Shown here one piece after another: positions 12,206 to 21,818 of a stretch of DNA of 64,000 nt. This DNA comes from Magnolia sinica. Its lineage: Eukaryota > Streptophyta > Magnoliopsida > Magnoliales > Magnoliaceae. The notes below the pieces were generated by a model. That model had not been told where the DNA came from, made no database searches, and saw nothing but the letters and a program-made list of their open reading frames with translations. The stretch covers positions 57,410,001 through 57,474,000 of the forward strand of contig NC_080590.1 in assembly GCF_029962835.1 (NCBI RefSeq). The letters run 5' to 3'. The first letter of the stretch is position 1. Every line of letters starts with the position of its first letter. Made by a program: the position numbers and the translations under genes.

Positions 12206-12500
12206 CACCACTAGATTATTGGGGATTGAATGCCTACCACTGAAAACCTCTTAAAGGCCAAGTGACCTTATGAACAGGTTGAATGTCAAAAAAACATCAC
12301 GGTGGGCCCTAAGAAACTTTCAACAGTGGGGGTCATTGTCACCACTGCTTTCTATGGTGTAGTCCACTCGAACATTCAATCTACCTCTTTTTTGGGATCC
12401 TGCCCTAAAATGGTCTTTCAAAATGGATGGACGAATTAGATAAAACACTTATATCATGTTGGCCCTATGGAGCCCCTAATGGGATCGTCCATCTCTAGCT
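12206..12500. mobile_element. Foldback MITE, partial copy
   Basis: Contains the family's landmarks in order: GATTGAATGCC with GAAAACCTC, a GACCTTATGAACAGGTTGAATG block, ACATCACGGTGGGCCCT, a GGTGTAGTCCACTCGA block, CCCTAAAATGGTC and GGATGGACGAATTAGATAAAACAC. The left terminal part is missing. The short frames here are not genes. Confidence 0.6.
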
Positions 12501-12544
12501 AGTTTTGGGGTAGTACCACTCCCGCCTGTCACAATCCGCTTCTA

Positions 12545-13245
12545 GCTGGACACGAATTTCCTGCCCCAAGGCTTTCATGGACAGGAAGCAAGGTGGGGAT
12601 CACCGTGATATTTGTGATAAATTGACTCTATCCACCTGTTTCAAGAGCTCATTTTAGAACATGCGACCAAATATGAGGTGGATCTAAAACTCAAGTGGGC
12701 CACATAAGAGGAAACAAGGGGGAATGAATGACTACTGCTGAAACATTCACATGGCTATAAAAGTTTGGCATTAGGCTAAGTTTTTCGTATTTTCAATTCA
12801 TCCTAATTGGATTGAACTTATAGATAGATTGGATGGCATATAAACATCAAGGCACAGCCCAAGAATATTTCGAGAGCTCATTTTAGAACATGCGACCAAA
12901 TATGAGGTGGATCTAAAACTGAAGTGGGCCACATAAGAGGAAACAAGGGGGAATGAATGACTACTGCTGAAACATTCACATGGCTATAAAAGTTTGGCAT
13001 TAGGCTAAGTTTTTCGTATTTTCAATTCATCCTAATTGGAATGAACTTATAGATAGATTGGATGGCATATAAACATCAAGGTACAGCCCAAGAATATTTC
13101 AACGACATGCATTTCTTTCCCACTCTTTCATCACGTGTGGCCCATTTGAATTTTGGATCCTCGTCATTTATGGTTGCATGTCCTAAAATGGGCTTAAAAA
13201 ATGGATGGACGAAATAGATTTTGCACAAACATAAAGATGGGCCCG
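12545..13245. mobile_element. Foldback MITE enlarged by internal duplication
   Basis: Left end GGTGGGGATCACCGTGATATTTG..., right end GGATGGACGAAATAGATT...ACATAAAGATGGGCCCG. The middle has been doubled: a 229-base block at 12644-12872 is repeated at 12873-13100 with only a few differences. Otherwise it matches the family layout (GAGGTGGATCTAAAACTCAAGTGGGCCAC, GATTGGATGGCATATAAACATC). Confidence 0.65.
12644..13100. repeat. 229-bp tandem duplication
   Basis: AGAGCTCATTTTAGAACATG starts at 12644 and again at 12873. The copies run side by side to ...CAGCCCAAGAATATTTC at 13100. They differ at only a handful of positions (for example CTCAAGTGG/CTGAAGTGG and CAAGGCACAG/CAAGGTACAG), so the duplication is much younger than the surrounding MITE. 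Confidence 0.92.
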
Positions 13246-13394
13246 ACTTAGGTTCCCTTCACACTAAAGCCTTTGGCTAGAAATCGACTAGAGATGAAAG
13301 CAAATTGTGTAGATTGCAAATTCGGTATAAATATTTTTTTCATGCAGTGCATATATAACTCCCCTACGCTATGGTTTGTAGGAGAGCATTATTT

Positions 13395-13449
<55 letters not shown>

Positions 13450-13685
13450 GTTTTTGGTCTCATATCTTAAAATAAGCTCGAAGAATAGATGGGAGGGATA
13501 GATTTCTCACAAACTTCATGGTGGGCCTCGCTTGGATTTCCTACTCATGAAAACCTTTGGTGAGAAATTCACGTTAAGATGAAAGCAGATTGTGTGGGGG
13601 CAAATTAGGTGTTAAACACTTTTTTCTTATGTGGACATATAACTCCCTGCGTTATGGTTTGTAGGGGAGCATTACTCATATAGGT
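13190..13685. repeat. Diverged direct duplication of about 215 bp
   Basis: Copy one is about 13190-13396 and copy two about 13465-13680. Shared landmarks: TTAAAATGGGCT/TTAAAATAAGCT, CACAAAC with a following TGGGCC, CCTTTGG, AGATGAAAGCA, CATATAACTCCC and TATGGTTTGTAGGRGAGCATTA. A CA/TA microsatellite separates them. Confidence 0.75.
13397..13449. repeat. (CA)n(TA)n compound microsatellite
   Basis: About 17 CA units followed by about nine TA units, lying between the two copies of the duplication at 13190-13685. Confidence 0.92.
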
Positions 13686-14590
13686 ACATATTTAAATTAT
13701 TATTAAGGTGGCATTTGGATCTTAAGTTACTTAACATAAGCTACTTATTTCTCAATTAGCTTATCTTAGTTTCTACCTATTAAGCAGATAAGTATATTTG
13801 GCAAAGACATACTGATCAACTTCTCTCTTTGGTTTCTCGTGATGTCTCTCTTTAGTCGCTCATGAAAAGTAGAAAAGATTAAAAAATAATTATAATAATC
13901 GCTAAAATAATTAAGTAATTTTAAGTAAAAAAAAGTTACTTATAATTAATCATAAACCAAATTTACTTATATGAAATAAGTTACTTATCTGAGTCATGCT
14001 CACTGGCACACCTACGCACGTGTTATGGGCGTCTAATCCAAACTATCCATGTGATGGGGAATCTCATGAAACCCCAAGGGACAAATTTTCGCCCTGATAT
14101 AAAATTATGTTGGGCTATAGCAAAGAGAAATGCAAATCAGGGAGAAAACTATTTTTATTTTTCATGGCCCACCAAAGTTTTTGTTCAAAGTCAAAATTGG
14201 TCCCGGGGTTCAGTGAGGTGCTGCTTCACGTGGACGCTTCAGATTTCGGAGTCACATCACATATGATGAGTTCTCAAAAAAGTCCATTTGACAATAATTT
14301 GATTAATAAGATAGCTTAATGAAAACTTAATTCAGAAAAATAGTATTGGAATGTAAATATCATATTAATAACATAATATTTTTTGAAATTCCCAGTATTT
14401 ATACAAGTAGAATATATCCTAGGAGATCTATGCAGCTATGTGCAGTTGTCATGCATATCTTAATTATTCTGAAAAAATAAAATAAAATTTAAAGCAATGG
14501 ACCCCATGGGAGGACAAATGCTGGTGAGTGGTGAGCGGATTTAGATTGCGTTCAACACCTGCCCCAAGGCTATCCCTGAGGCATGACCCT
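13686..14590. other. No recognisable feature
   Basis: A+T-rich sequence. The first 300 bases (TTAAGTTACTTAACATAAGC, later ATAAGTTACTTATCTGAG) have the flavour of a hAT- or Harbinger-type MITE with repeated TAAGTTACTTA phrases, but I cannot define its ends. Overlapping frames at 14051-14319 are not protein-like. Confidence 0.5.
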
Positions 14591-15016
14591 GTGGGTCCAC
14601 CGTGATGGATGTGTTTTATCCATGCATGCATCCGTCAATTTAATTTTCCAGCTCATTTTAGTATGACCCTAAAAAAGAAGCGTATCCAAAGCTCAAGTGG
14701 ACCACACTACTGGAAATCGTGAGGATTGAATATATACCGTTGAAAACTTCTTGAGGGCCTCAGAAGATTCAGATCATGCTGATATTTGCTTTTTCCCTTC
14801 ATGAAAGGATGTGTGACCTTATGAACAGGTTGGATGGCAAACAGACATAATGGTTGGCTGTTGAAAGATTTTCGTTATAGGTGTTATTATCCCCACTGTT
14901 TCCTGAAGTATGGTCTACTTGAGCTTGGGATTTGCTTTATTTTTCAACTCACGCCTTAAAATGAGCTACCAAAATGAATGGATGGTGTGGATTAAACACG
15001 GACATCATGGTGGGCC
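14591..15016. mobile_element. Foldback MITE, full-length copy
   Basis: Left end GTGGGTCCACCGTGATGGAT...GTTTTATCCATGC; right end GGATGGTGTGGATTAAACAC...ACATCATGGTGGGCC, the inverse of the left. Internal arms also pair: AGCTCAAGTGGACCACACTA on the left and ATGGTCTACTTGAGCTTGG on the right. The unpaired centre holds GACCTTATGAACAGGTTGGATGGC. Total about 425 bases with no coding capacity. Confidence 0.8.
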
Positions 15017-16188
15017 AAGCAATCCACTTCCCTGGTGTGCCTCAATGCATGACCAAAACGAACAAAATGGGTGGGAAGAAGAGAGAGAACCCTACCAGAA
15101 ATTAAAATTATTGGATGCTTCTCCACGGCGTCGGAGAACTCTCAGCCTTATCTTTTGGAACCGGAATATCACACCACTCACTCAAATCTGAAAAGAATGA
15201 CAAAAAGGCCCAATAGACTATTATTGAAACTCGGGGTTACATGAATCTCCTGTGACCTAACCTCTGTGGGGGCCATCATGATGTCTGTGCTATATCCACT
15301 CTGTCCATCTATTTAACCAACACATTTTAGAATATGCATTCTCCATCTAATGGTGAACAATCCCCATGTGAATGAGTACGGCCCAAAGACCATATTATCA
15401 GGAAATCTTACTCCTTTCAACCTTCAAATTAAAATTCATTCATCGAACCGTTGGGATCTATTGAACCATGTGAATTTCAGGGTGTGTGGCATCGAAAGGG
15501 AGGCCCATGAATTGGCCCGTCTGCGTTGTAAATATGGATGACATGTATACATCCTACACGTGCATGTGTATAAACATAGATACTCATCTAAAGTACAGTT
15601 TACAAAATTATTCAGTATGTCTAGGGAAGATTGACGCTCTTAATACATCTCTTGGTTTAAACAGATGAATGATCAAAATCAACGATCGGAATCATCCATC
15701 AGATTTGACCAAAGTTTCGTTAGCCATGAAGAAATATTCACGTTGATCAGGTGAAACCATCCGTCCATGATTTTGGAAACTAACGTATAAAATGAGAGGT
15801 CAATGTTTGAAAAGATAGCATCCAACTTTTAATATTGATTTTTTTACTAGTATTGCCCAGGAAAATTAAGTAAAAACTAATGGATGGTCCAGATTGATGA
15901 ATATTTAACCAGAATGTCATATATGACGTTGGCACAGTAAGAGCCTCAGTGTACCTAGGATGTACATCAGCGTTACCTTTAATAATTGAAGACGGATTAC
16001 TTTTTCCTTGTAATAATTTTCCGACAGTTATCATGGACTTGTCTACACTCCGGATCGTTGAGTGCAATCTCAACCCCACAATTGAGAATGAGAGGGCCCT
16101 TTCCCCGAAGATTCACAGACGCAGCTTCCAAATCGGATTACCTACTGAGTTACTTAGTACACCGTTATAGTACTGAGTAAACTCTGTT
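15017..16188. other. Mostly featureless; one MITE end
   Basis: From about 15268 to 15345 there is a left MITE end (GGGGGCCATCATGATGTCTG...ATATCCACTCTGTCCATC) that decays into unrelated sequence. The rest, including overlapping frames on both strands at 15780-16180, shows no recognisable domain or repeat. Confidence 0.45.
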
Positions 16189-16608
16189 TGGCCTACCCTA
16201 AATGCATGTGGTTTATCCACGCTGTCCATCTGTTTTTCAGCTCATTTAAGGGGTTGGACTAAAATTGAAGCATATCTAGATCTCAAGTAGACCGTATCAC
16301 AAGAACAGTGGGAATAATGATTTCCATCATTGAAACTTTGTTATGCCTTACAATGATGTTCATTTGACATCCAGCATATTCATAAGATCACAAAAATATG
16401 AATGAATGGAAAACAAGCATATAAGCTTGATCCAAAATTTTCGTGGCCCTTGACAATTTTTCAATAGGTGGACTTTCAATTTACATGGTTTGCCGTGTGG
16501 TCCATTTGAGCTTTGGATATGTTTAACTTTTGGTCACAAGCTCCGAAATTATATGATAAAATGAATGGAAGGCGTGGATAAAATATATAAATCACATTGA
16601 CCTCGTCA
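16189..16608. mobile_element. Foldback MITE, diverged full-length copy
   Basis: Left GGCCTACCCTAAATGCATGTGG TTTATCCACGCTGTCCATC; right AATGGAAGGCGTGGATAAAAT...CATTGACC. Internal arms: GATCTCAAGTAGACCG against GTGGTCCATTTGAGCTTTGG. Central spacer: AAGCTTGATCCAAAATTTTCGTGGCC. Confidence 0.75.
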
Positions 16609-16833
16609 ATGTTTAATCAATTATCTTAGGGAGTGTCTTGCGCATGATATTAGATGGGATTAAGTGTGAATTCAAAAAAGTATAATTATTACATGTGAAA
16701 GAGATTACCCCTATTATTATGGGATACAATGACATAAACACAACTCCATGCCCTGTTTGTGTCATGGTGGTACTCGGTTGTTAGTTTCTTTCCCATTGAA
16801 TAGATATATCAACTATTGTTTGGAATAATTGAA

Positions 16834-17250
16834 AATAACATAAATGTATTATATTTGTACCGTCATTTATTTTGCAACTTCATTTTATGGCATGGGCTTA
16901 AAAATGAGGAGATCCAAAGCTTATGTAGACCACAACATAGAAAACCGTGGGATAATGATGCCCATCGTTGAAATCTTCCTAGGGTCTATCGTGATGTTTA
17001 TTTGCCATTTAATCTGTTCGTAAGGTCAAACAGACCCGGATGAAGGAAAAACACAAATATCAGCTTGAACTAAAACTTTAATAGACCTCGAGAAGTTTTC
17101 AATGGTAGGCGTTCAATCCCCATGACTTTCTATGGTGAGGTCCACTTGAGCTTTGGATATACTTGATTTTTGGGCCAATGCCTTAAAATAATCTCAAAAA
17201 ATATGTGAACGATGTGGATATGGTACATACATTATGGCGGGACCTACAAA
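16834..17250. mobile_element. Foldback MITE, diverged copy
   Basis: Family order is kept: CTTCATTTTATGGCATGGGC, CCAAAGCTTATGTAGACCAC, ATGCCCATCGTTGAAATCTTCC, GTGATGTTTATTTGCCATTT, CAGACCCGGATGAAGG, AATATCAGCTTGAAC, GGTCCACTTGAGCTTTGG and GAACGATGTGGATATG...ATTATGGCGGGACC. The left terminus has lost its GTGGGCC end. The 16609-16833 gap before it is plain A+T-rich sequence. Confidence 0.7.
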
Positions 17251-17502
17251 ACTTGATCACATCTACAAAACTTTTCAACAATTTGGACTGGAGTCATCCT
17301 AATCCAATAGCGACCAAATGGAAATCAATCTAACCTAATCCCAGTCTTTCCCATTCTCCCCAAACACGGTGGAATTTGCATGGTACCAAATGCAATTCCA
17401 TCCCACCTAATCTCATATAACATTGTGATCCAAACGCCCCATTAGCATACGAGTTATCACTACCACAATCCGCTTCAGGCAGCTTCCGGATTCGACTTAC
17501 CG

Positions 17503-17885
17503 TGGGGCCACCTTGATGCATTTATCTTATATCGAAGTTTTGTTGGCTCATTTTGGGGCATTATTAAAAAAATGCAGCAGATCCAAATCTCAGGTGAACC
17601 CTCTACATCAAACAGTGGTGATTGACTAGTTTTTGCATAAGCTGATATTTTTGTAATCCCTTCGGTTAGGTTTGTGTGACCTTATCAACAGGTTGGATGG
17701 CAAATAAACATTCGGTGGCCAGTGAGAAGTTTTTAATGGTCAGCATTCAATCACTACTGCTTTCCATGGTGTGTTCCACTAGAGATTTGAACCGCTTCAT
17801 GTTTGGGGTAGTACCCAAAAATGAGCTGGAGAAAGGGATGAATGGAACGGATGCAAGACATGCACATACCTTGGGCCCTACGGCA
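17503..17885. mobile_element. Foldback MITE with partly rearranged left arm
   Basis: Left GTGGGGCCACCTTGATGCAT, right GAATGGAACGGATGCAAGAC...TTGGGCCC. Between them are CAGATCCAAATCTCAGGTGA, GACCTTATCAACAGGTTGGATGGC, and TGGTGTGTTCCACTAGAGATTTG. The 101-codon frame at 17676-17981 runs across this MITE and into the next one, so it is not a gene. Confidence 0.7.
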
Positions 17886-17945
17886 TTGGATCCACTAAAG
17901 CCAAACTCGGTTTGGCTAGTGATGCTGCCACCAACCAGGTGGCTA

Positions 17946-18340
17946 GTGGTCCGTGCTATGTGGACCCACCATGAAAGATAATTTTAGGGCTTGATCCCAA
18001 AAATGAGGTAAATCTAAATCTTAGGTGGACCATACTACAGGGAAACAATTTTGATTGAATATCCACCATTAAAAACCTTCTAAGGCCCACTGTAATGGTT
18101 ATTTGACGTCTAACCTGTTGATTATATCATACAGACTTGGATGAAGGGAAAAAATATATAGCAGCTTGATCCAAAATATTTGTGGCCTCGAAGAAGTTTT
18201 TAATGGTGGCGTTGATTCAATGGTGTGCGGTCTACTTGAGATTTGGAGCAACCTTATTTTTGGGCTCATACCATAAAATGATCTGGAAGAATGGGTGCAT
18301 AGCATGGATGAAACACGCACATCATCGTGGGGCCCAACAG
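17946..18340. mobile_element. Foldback MITE, nearly complete copy
   Basis: Left ATGTGGACCCACCATGAAAG, right GCATAGCATGGATGAAACACGCACATCATCGTGGGGCCC. The arms pair across a centre that contains CAGACTTGGATGAAGGG and AGCAGCTTGATCCAAAATA. Both strands give short meaningless frames here (for example 18099-18359). Confidence 0.75.
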
Positions 18341-18772
18341 AGTACCGACCACTAGCCAATGGCTATTGGCAGGGTGAGTAACCGATTCGTTCCACTAAAG
18401 CCACGTCTGATATTCAAAGGTTACTTTTCAGCTTTTTATCTAAACGGATTAGATACGGCGCCACCTCACACGAGACGATCGGGCCCTTGCTGTGTAACGC
18501 ACCTTTCTTTTATTCAGTCAACATTCATGCGATTCTACCATTTTTTTTCCGATTATTTTAGACATAATCCAAAAAATTAAGCAGATATTAATTTCAGATT
18601 TAGCAACACGCCTTTGATATACATAGTCAAGATTCACGCGGTCCTACTCTTCTTTTTTTTTTCATTATTTCAAGCATGATCCAAAATATTAAGTAGATAC
18701 AGATTTCACATTTAACACACACACACACATGTGTGTGTGTGAACTAGGGTCGGGGCTATGTGCCCAAGGAGG
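18341..18772. other. Spacer with a palindromic CA/TG run
   Basis: Two weakly similar blocks (GATTCTACCATTTTTTTTCC... at about 18531 and CGGTCCTACTCTTCTTTTTT... at about 18638), each followed by CATAATCCAAAA/CATGATCCAAAA, suggest an old tandem duplication of about 105 bases. At 18715-18741 (AC)n turns into (GT)n through CATG, making a perfect palindrome. No gene. Confidence 0.5.
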
Positions 18773-19321
18773 AAGTGAACTCGATGCTGTCACTTCCCCC
18801 AACCTCCTCCTCTTGGCCATGGCAACCTCGCATATTAAGGTGAGTTTTCGGTTGGGTTGCTGTCATTTTCCGTTGTCCCTTTGCTAATCTGATTTTTCAT
18901 GCTTTCGTAGGAGGCCCTTGGGACCCTTGTGATTTGTCGGTTCTCATTCGACCTAAAGGACCGTGTCAATGAGGAGAATCGTAAGTTTGGCGCTGCTAGG
19001 TGCAATCTTGACGCAAAGGCCTCAGAGCTTCTAGCAACCACGAAAGCCCATGAGACTCTTCGTGCTGAGGTCAAGTCCCTCCGTGATGTCCTAAGGGTAT
19101 CCTAGGAGGAGCATGAGGCCAAAATCGCTTCGTTGGCGGCGGATTGGCACGAAAAGGCCGAGTTGATGGCCAAGTTAGCCAAGGTGGAGGCAAGGTCAAC
19201 GAAGGCAGAGGCCAAGGCGGTTGATATAGTGGGCAATGTAGTAGCGAGGGAGGCGGTTATGATAGAGGCTTACAAGGCCTTCGAGGGTCACAACATTGCC
19301 CTTTGTTATTATATGCCTTAG
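18773..19321 (+). pseudogene. Broken coiled-coil gene fragment with an intron
   Basis: I do not recognise the family. On the plus strand a frame ending MATSHIK (18818-18839) meets a clean donor (AAG|GTGAGT at 18840). After a 71-base intron ending TTTCGTAG at 18910 it continues in phase as EALGTLVICRFSFDLKDRV. The product is rich in Ala, Glu and Lys with heptad-like spacing (KASELLATTKAHETLRAEV; KAELMAKLAKVEARSTKAEAK), so it would be a coiled coil. An in-frame TAG at 19103-19105 breaks it after about 64 codons of the second exon; the frame is then open to TAG at 19319. Upstream of 18773 no further exon is seen. G+C content is clearly higher than the neighbourhood, which suggests a captured gene or retroelement-associated coding piece. 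The next segment is a gypsy RT fragment, so it may belong to a dead chromovirus-linked element. Confidence 0.6.
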
Positions 19322-19334
19322 AAATTTAACACTC

Positions 19335-19900
19335 TCCTTTCAGAATTCACACTTGGGGATTTTGAGATACAATTGATTGCTCTTCAGAGTCTATATCATT
19401 GTTCTCAAATATATCTCATGATCTTCGCTAGTATTTGAATATATTGGTATATCATCAATAAATACAATGACAAATTGATCAACATACAGCTCAAATACTT
19501 TGTTCATCAAGTCCATGAACACATCTGAGGCATTTGTTAGCCTCAATGGCATAACCAAAAATTCATAGTGCCCATAGCGTGCCCTAAAAGTCCTCTTATA
19601 GATTTCTGACTCCTTACTACGCAGTTAGTGATATCCTGATTTTAAATCAATCTATGTCAAATAACATGCTCCATCCAATTGATCAAATAAACTGTCAATA
19701 CGCTGCAAATGATACTTGTTCTTAATCGTCACTTCATTTAACTAACGATAGTATATGCATAAACACATGCTGCCATTCTTCTTCTTTACAAAAAGTACCG
19801 CTGCACCCCATGGTCAAGTATTGGGCTTGATGAAACCTTAGTTTTTTAATTCCTTTAGCTCAAATGGCGACATCCGATATGGCTGCAATGATATTGGGTA
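19335..19900 (-). pseudogene. Chromovirus-type gypsy reverse transcriptase fragment
   Basis: Reading the minus strand gives a decayed but ordered RT domain. From right to left: PWGAAVLFVKKKNGS near 19800, a YR.LN.VTIKNKYHLQRIDS block near 19720, IDLKSGYH near 19640, RARYGHYEFLVMP near 19560, and a VIVFIDDI catalytic motif (FIDD) near 19460, then EDHEIYLRT. Several stop codons interrupt it, including one within the LN motif and one before IDLKSGYH. The motif wording matches chromoviruses (Tekay/CRM type), not the Athila pol at 26.7-30.3 kb. No RNase H, integrase or LTR is joined to it. It is an old fragment. Confidence 0.8.
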
Positions 19901-21053
19901 GTGTTGGGCAACAAATTAATTAATACTAAAGTTTATTTCTCATAGAGGCGATAATCGAGGCATATTTAAAAAAACTTCGGGATACTATCTCACAAACTGA
20001 GATTTTTTATATACTCAAAAATTTTGATAGCTCATTTTTTGTCGTTAATTACATTTTGTAACAGTCTGATTCATCACAAATTCACAATTTTGACGTAGTG
20101 ACACATCCATCATATGCTTCACCCAAAACACCACAGGGGTAAAAAAAAAAAAATCAAGCCGATACAAACCATCTGTGGGCCACAGTAGAGGGAACAATGT
20201 GGAAGGGGAGATCCATCTCGGATTTGCGTGGGGTCCCGACCAGGGTCCCGACCATGTTATTGTGTATGTCAAATCGACAATGGGGTACCCACCCTATTGC
20301 ATATGTAAAATGGACAACATTTATACTCTTCATCTGGTCTAGATGTAGATGTAGGGTCATGCCAAAAAACTGTAGGGCTTTGCAACTCGGGTGGGTTGTG
20401 AAAAAAAGCTAAGGTCAGAATACCCTCCCACATCATTCTTTGTGCCGTGGCTCACCTGAGTTTTGGATCGAACTTATTTTTGGGCCTTTGGGGGTTATTG
20501 GGGTGACACATCTGATGGACAGGCTGGCTGTGATACATCCCTTATGTAGGCCCCACGTCTGACTAATACCATTGTAAATGATGGTGGCACCGATGCCACT
20601 CCACATCTGCAATAGTGAACATTTGTTTTACACACCCTCACACCCACACACATCACATGGGTTCTTGAACCCATGATGACCTCAATGTTGAAACTCATAG
20701 GATTTACCGTTGAGCCATGAATAGGGACCCAACTACGATACTGAACTGACGTAACCTGACTGGATCCGATCTTATCTAACCCAACTCAAATACAATTGAC
20801 TATTCCCAATCCAAAGTAACCCGATTCAAATTTGGTAAACCCAAGTTCAAAATTGGTTGGTATTTTCTAACCCTAATCCGACCTGAGGACCATAACAGCC
20901 AAAACCTAACAATCATGACCCTATAACCCTCCTATGATGATCGCATATACATGGTGAGTACTAGTTATATTTACCCACTAAAAATAGAAATGTTAGTGTT
21001 GATCACCAAATGAAGAGATCTTTTTTGGGCATGGTTCATCCATGATGGGACCA
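19901..21053. other. No gene; possible degenerate MITE pieces
   Basis: A+T-rich to 20110. From about 20165 to 20480 there are short phrases of the foldback MITE family (ATCTGTGGGCCACAGTAGAGGG; GTGGCTCACCTGAGTTTTGG; TTATTTTTGGGCC) without recognisable ends. The piece 20740-20880 (repeated AACCCGATTCAAATTTGG-like wording) shows nothing further. Confidence 0.45.
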
Positions 21054-21446
21054 TTTTTTTTTCTTTTTTTCTTTTTTTTCAAAAAGTCTGATTTGTATCA
21101 TTTCGTATAAGAAAGTCTTACAGAGCAATACACCGAAGAAAATTTTCGGGTCCCGTCTCAACCAAAAATATAAGAAGAGGGGACCTTTATGAAAGGGCAC
21201 TGAGTGGCCCCTATGTACAACGGAAACTGGACAGAAAGGAAAGCAACGACTGCATCAGGACTAACTGGGGACTCGGATAGTCCCAATCCCGAGCCTATCC
21301 AAGACAAGCATCCCACGGATATGAGACGGAATCGTTATGGAATTTAGGTGAACGGAAGATAATTGGTGCAAACTCCCAACACGGGCTAAGCTGTCAACGG
21401 GACCATTCCCCTCTCTGAGAATGTGGAAGAAGGAAAATTGGCCCAG

Positions 21447-21818
21447 CTACCGAAGACAGTTGATTCTTGAAATCCAAGGTTTCCATTTCCAAGGAAACTT
21501 GGAGGAAGAGGTGAGACACGCAATCACCAACTTTGAATCCGACTCAACCATAACTCTCTCCAAATCTTGTTCCAAACATAGCACCATCCCATCATGAATA
21601 GCACGAAGCTCCGCCAAATTGTTAGGACCAACCCCATAGGCCGCCAAAAAACCAAATAAGAAAGCATTGGAGGCGTTCCTGCAAACCCTGCCCCCACCTG
21701 ACGGCCTGGGATTCGCAAGAGCCGAGCCATCGACATTTAATTTGACCCATCCAGGGGACGGGAATCTCCATTTAACCAGGACCTCACCATCACGAGACTG
21801 AGAACCATCCGACTTCAA
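21447..21818 (-). pseudogene. RNase H domain of the LINE (RVT_3 type)
   Basis: A 123-codon open stretch with the three acidic residues of an RNase H fold visible: D30 in GWVKLNVDGSA, E70 in NNLAELRAIHDG and D94 in VMVESDSKLVI. This type of RNase H sits at the C-terminus of many plant L1 elements. It is out of frame with the preceding segment (21815-22009), so it is part of the dead ORF2 and not a separate gene. It ends about 370 bases before the A-rich tail. Confidence 0.85.

Noticed and set aside
17676..17981. 101-codon open frame on the plus strand
   Set aside because: It crosses from one MITE copy into the next; the residues are translations of MITE landmarks.
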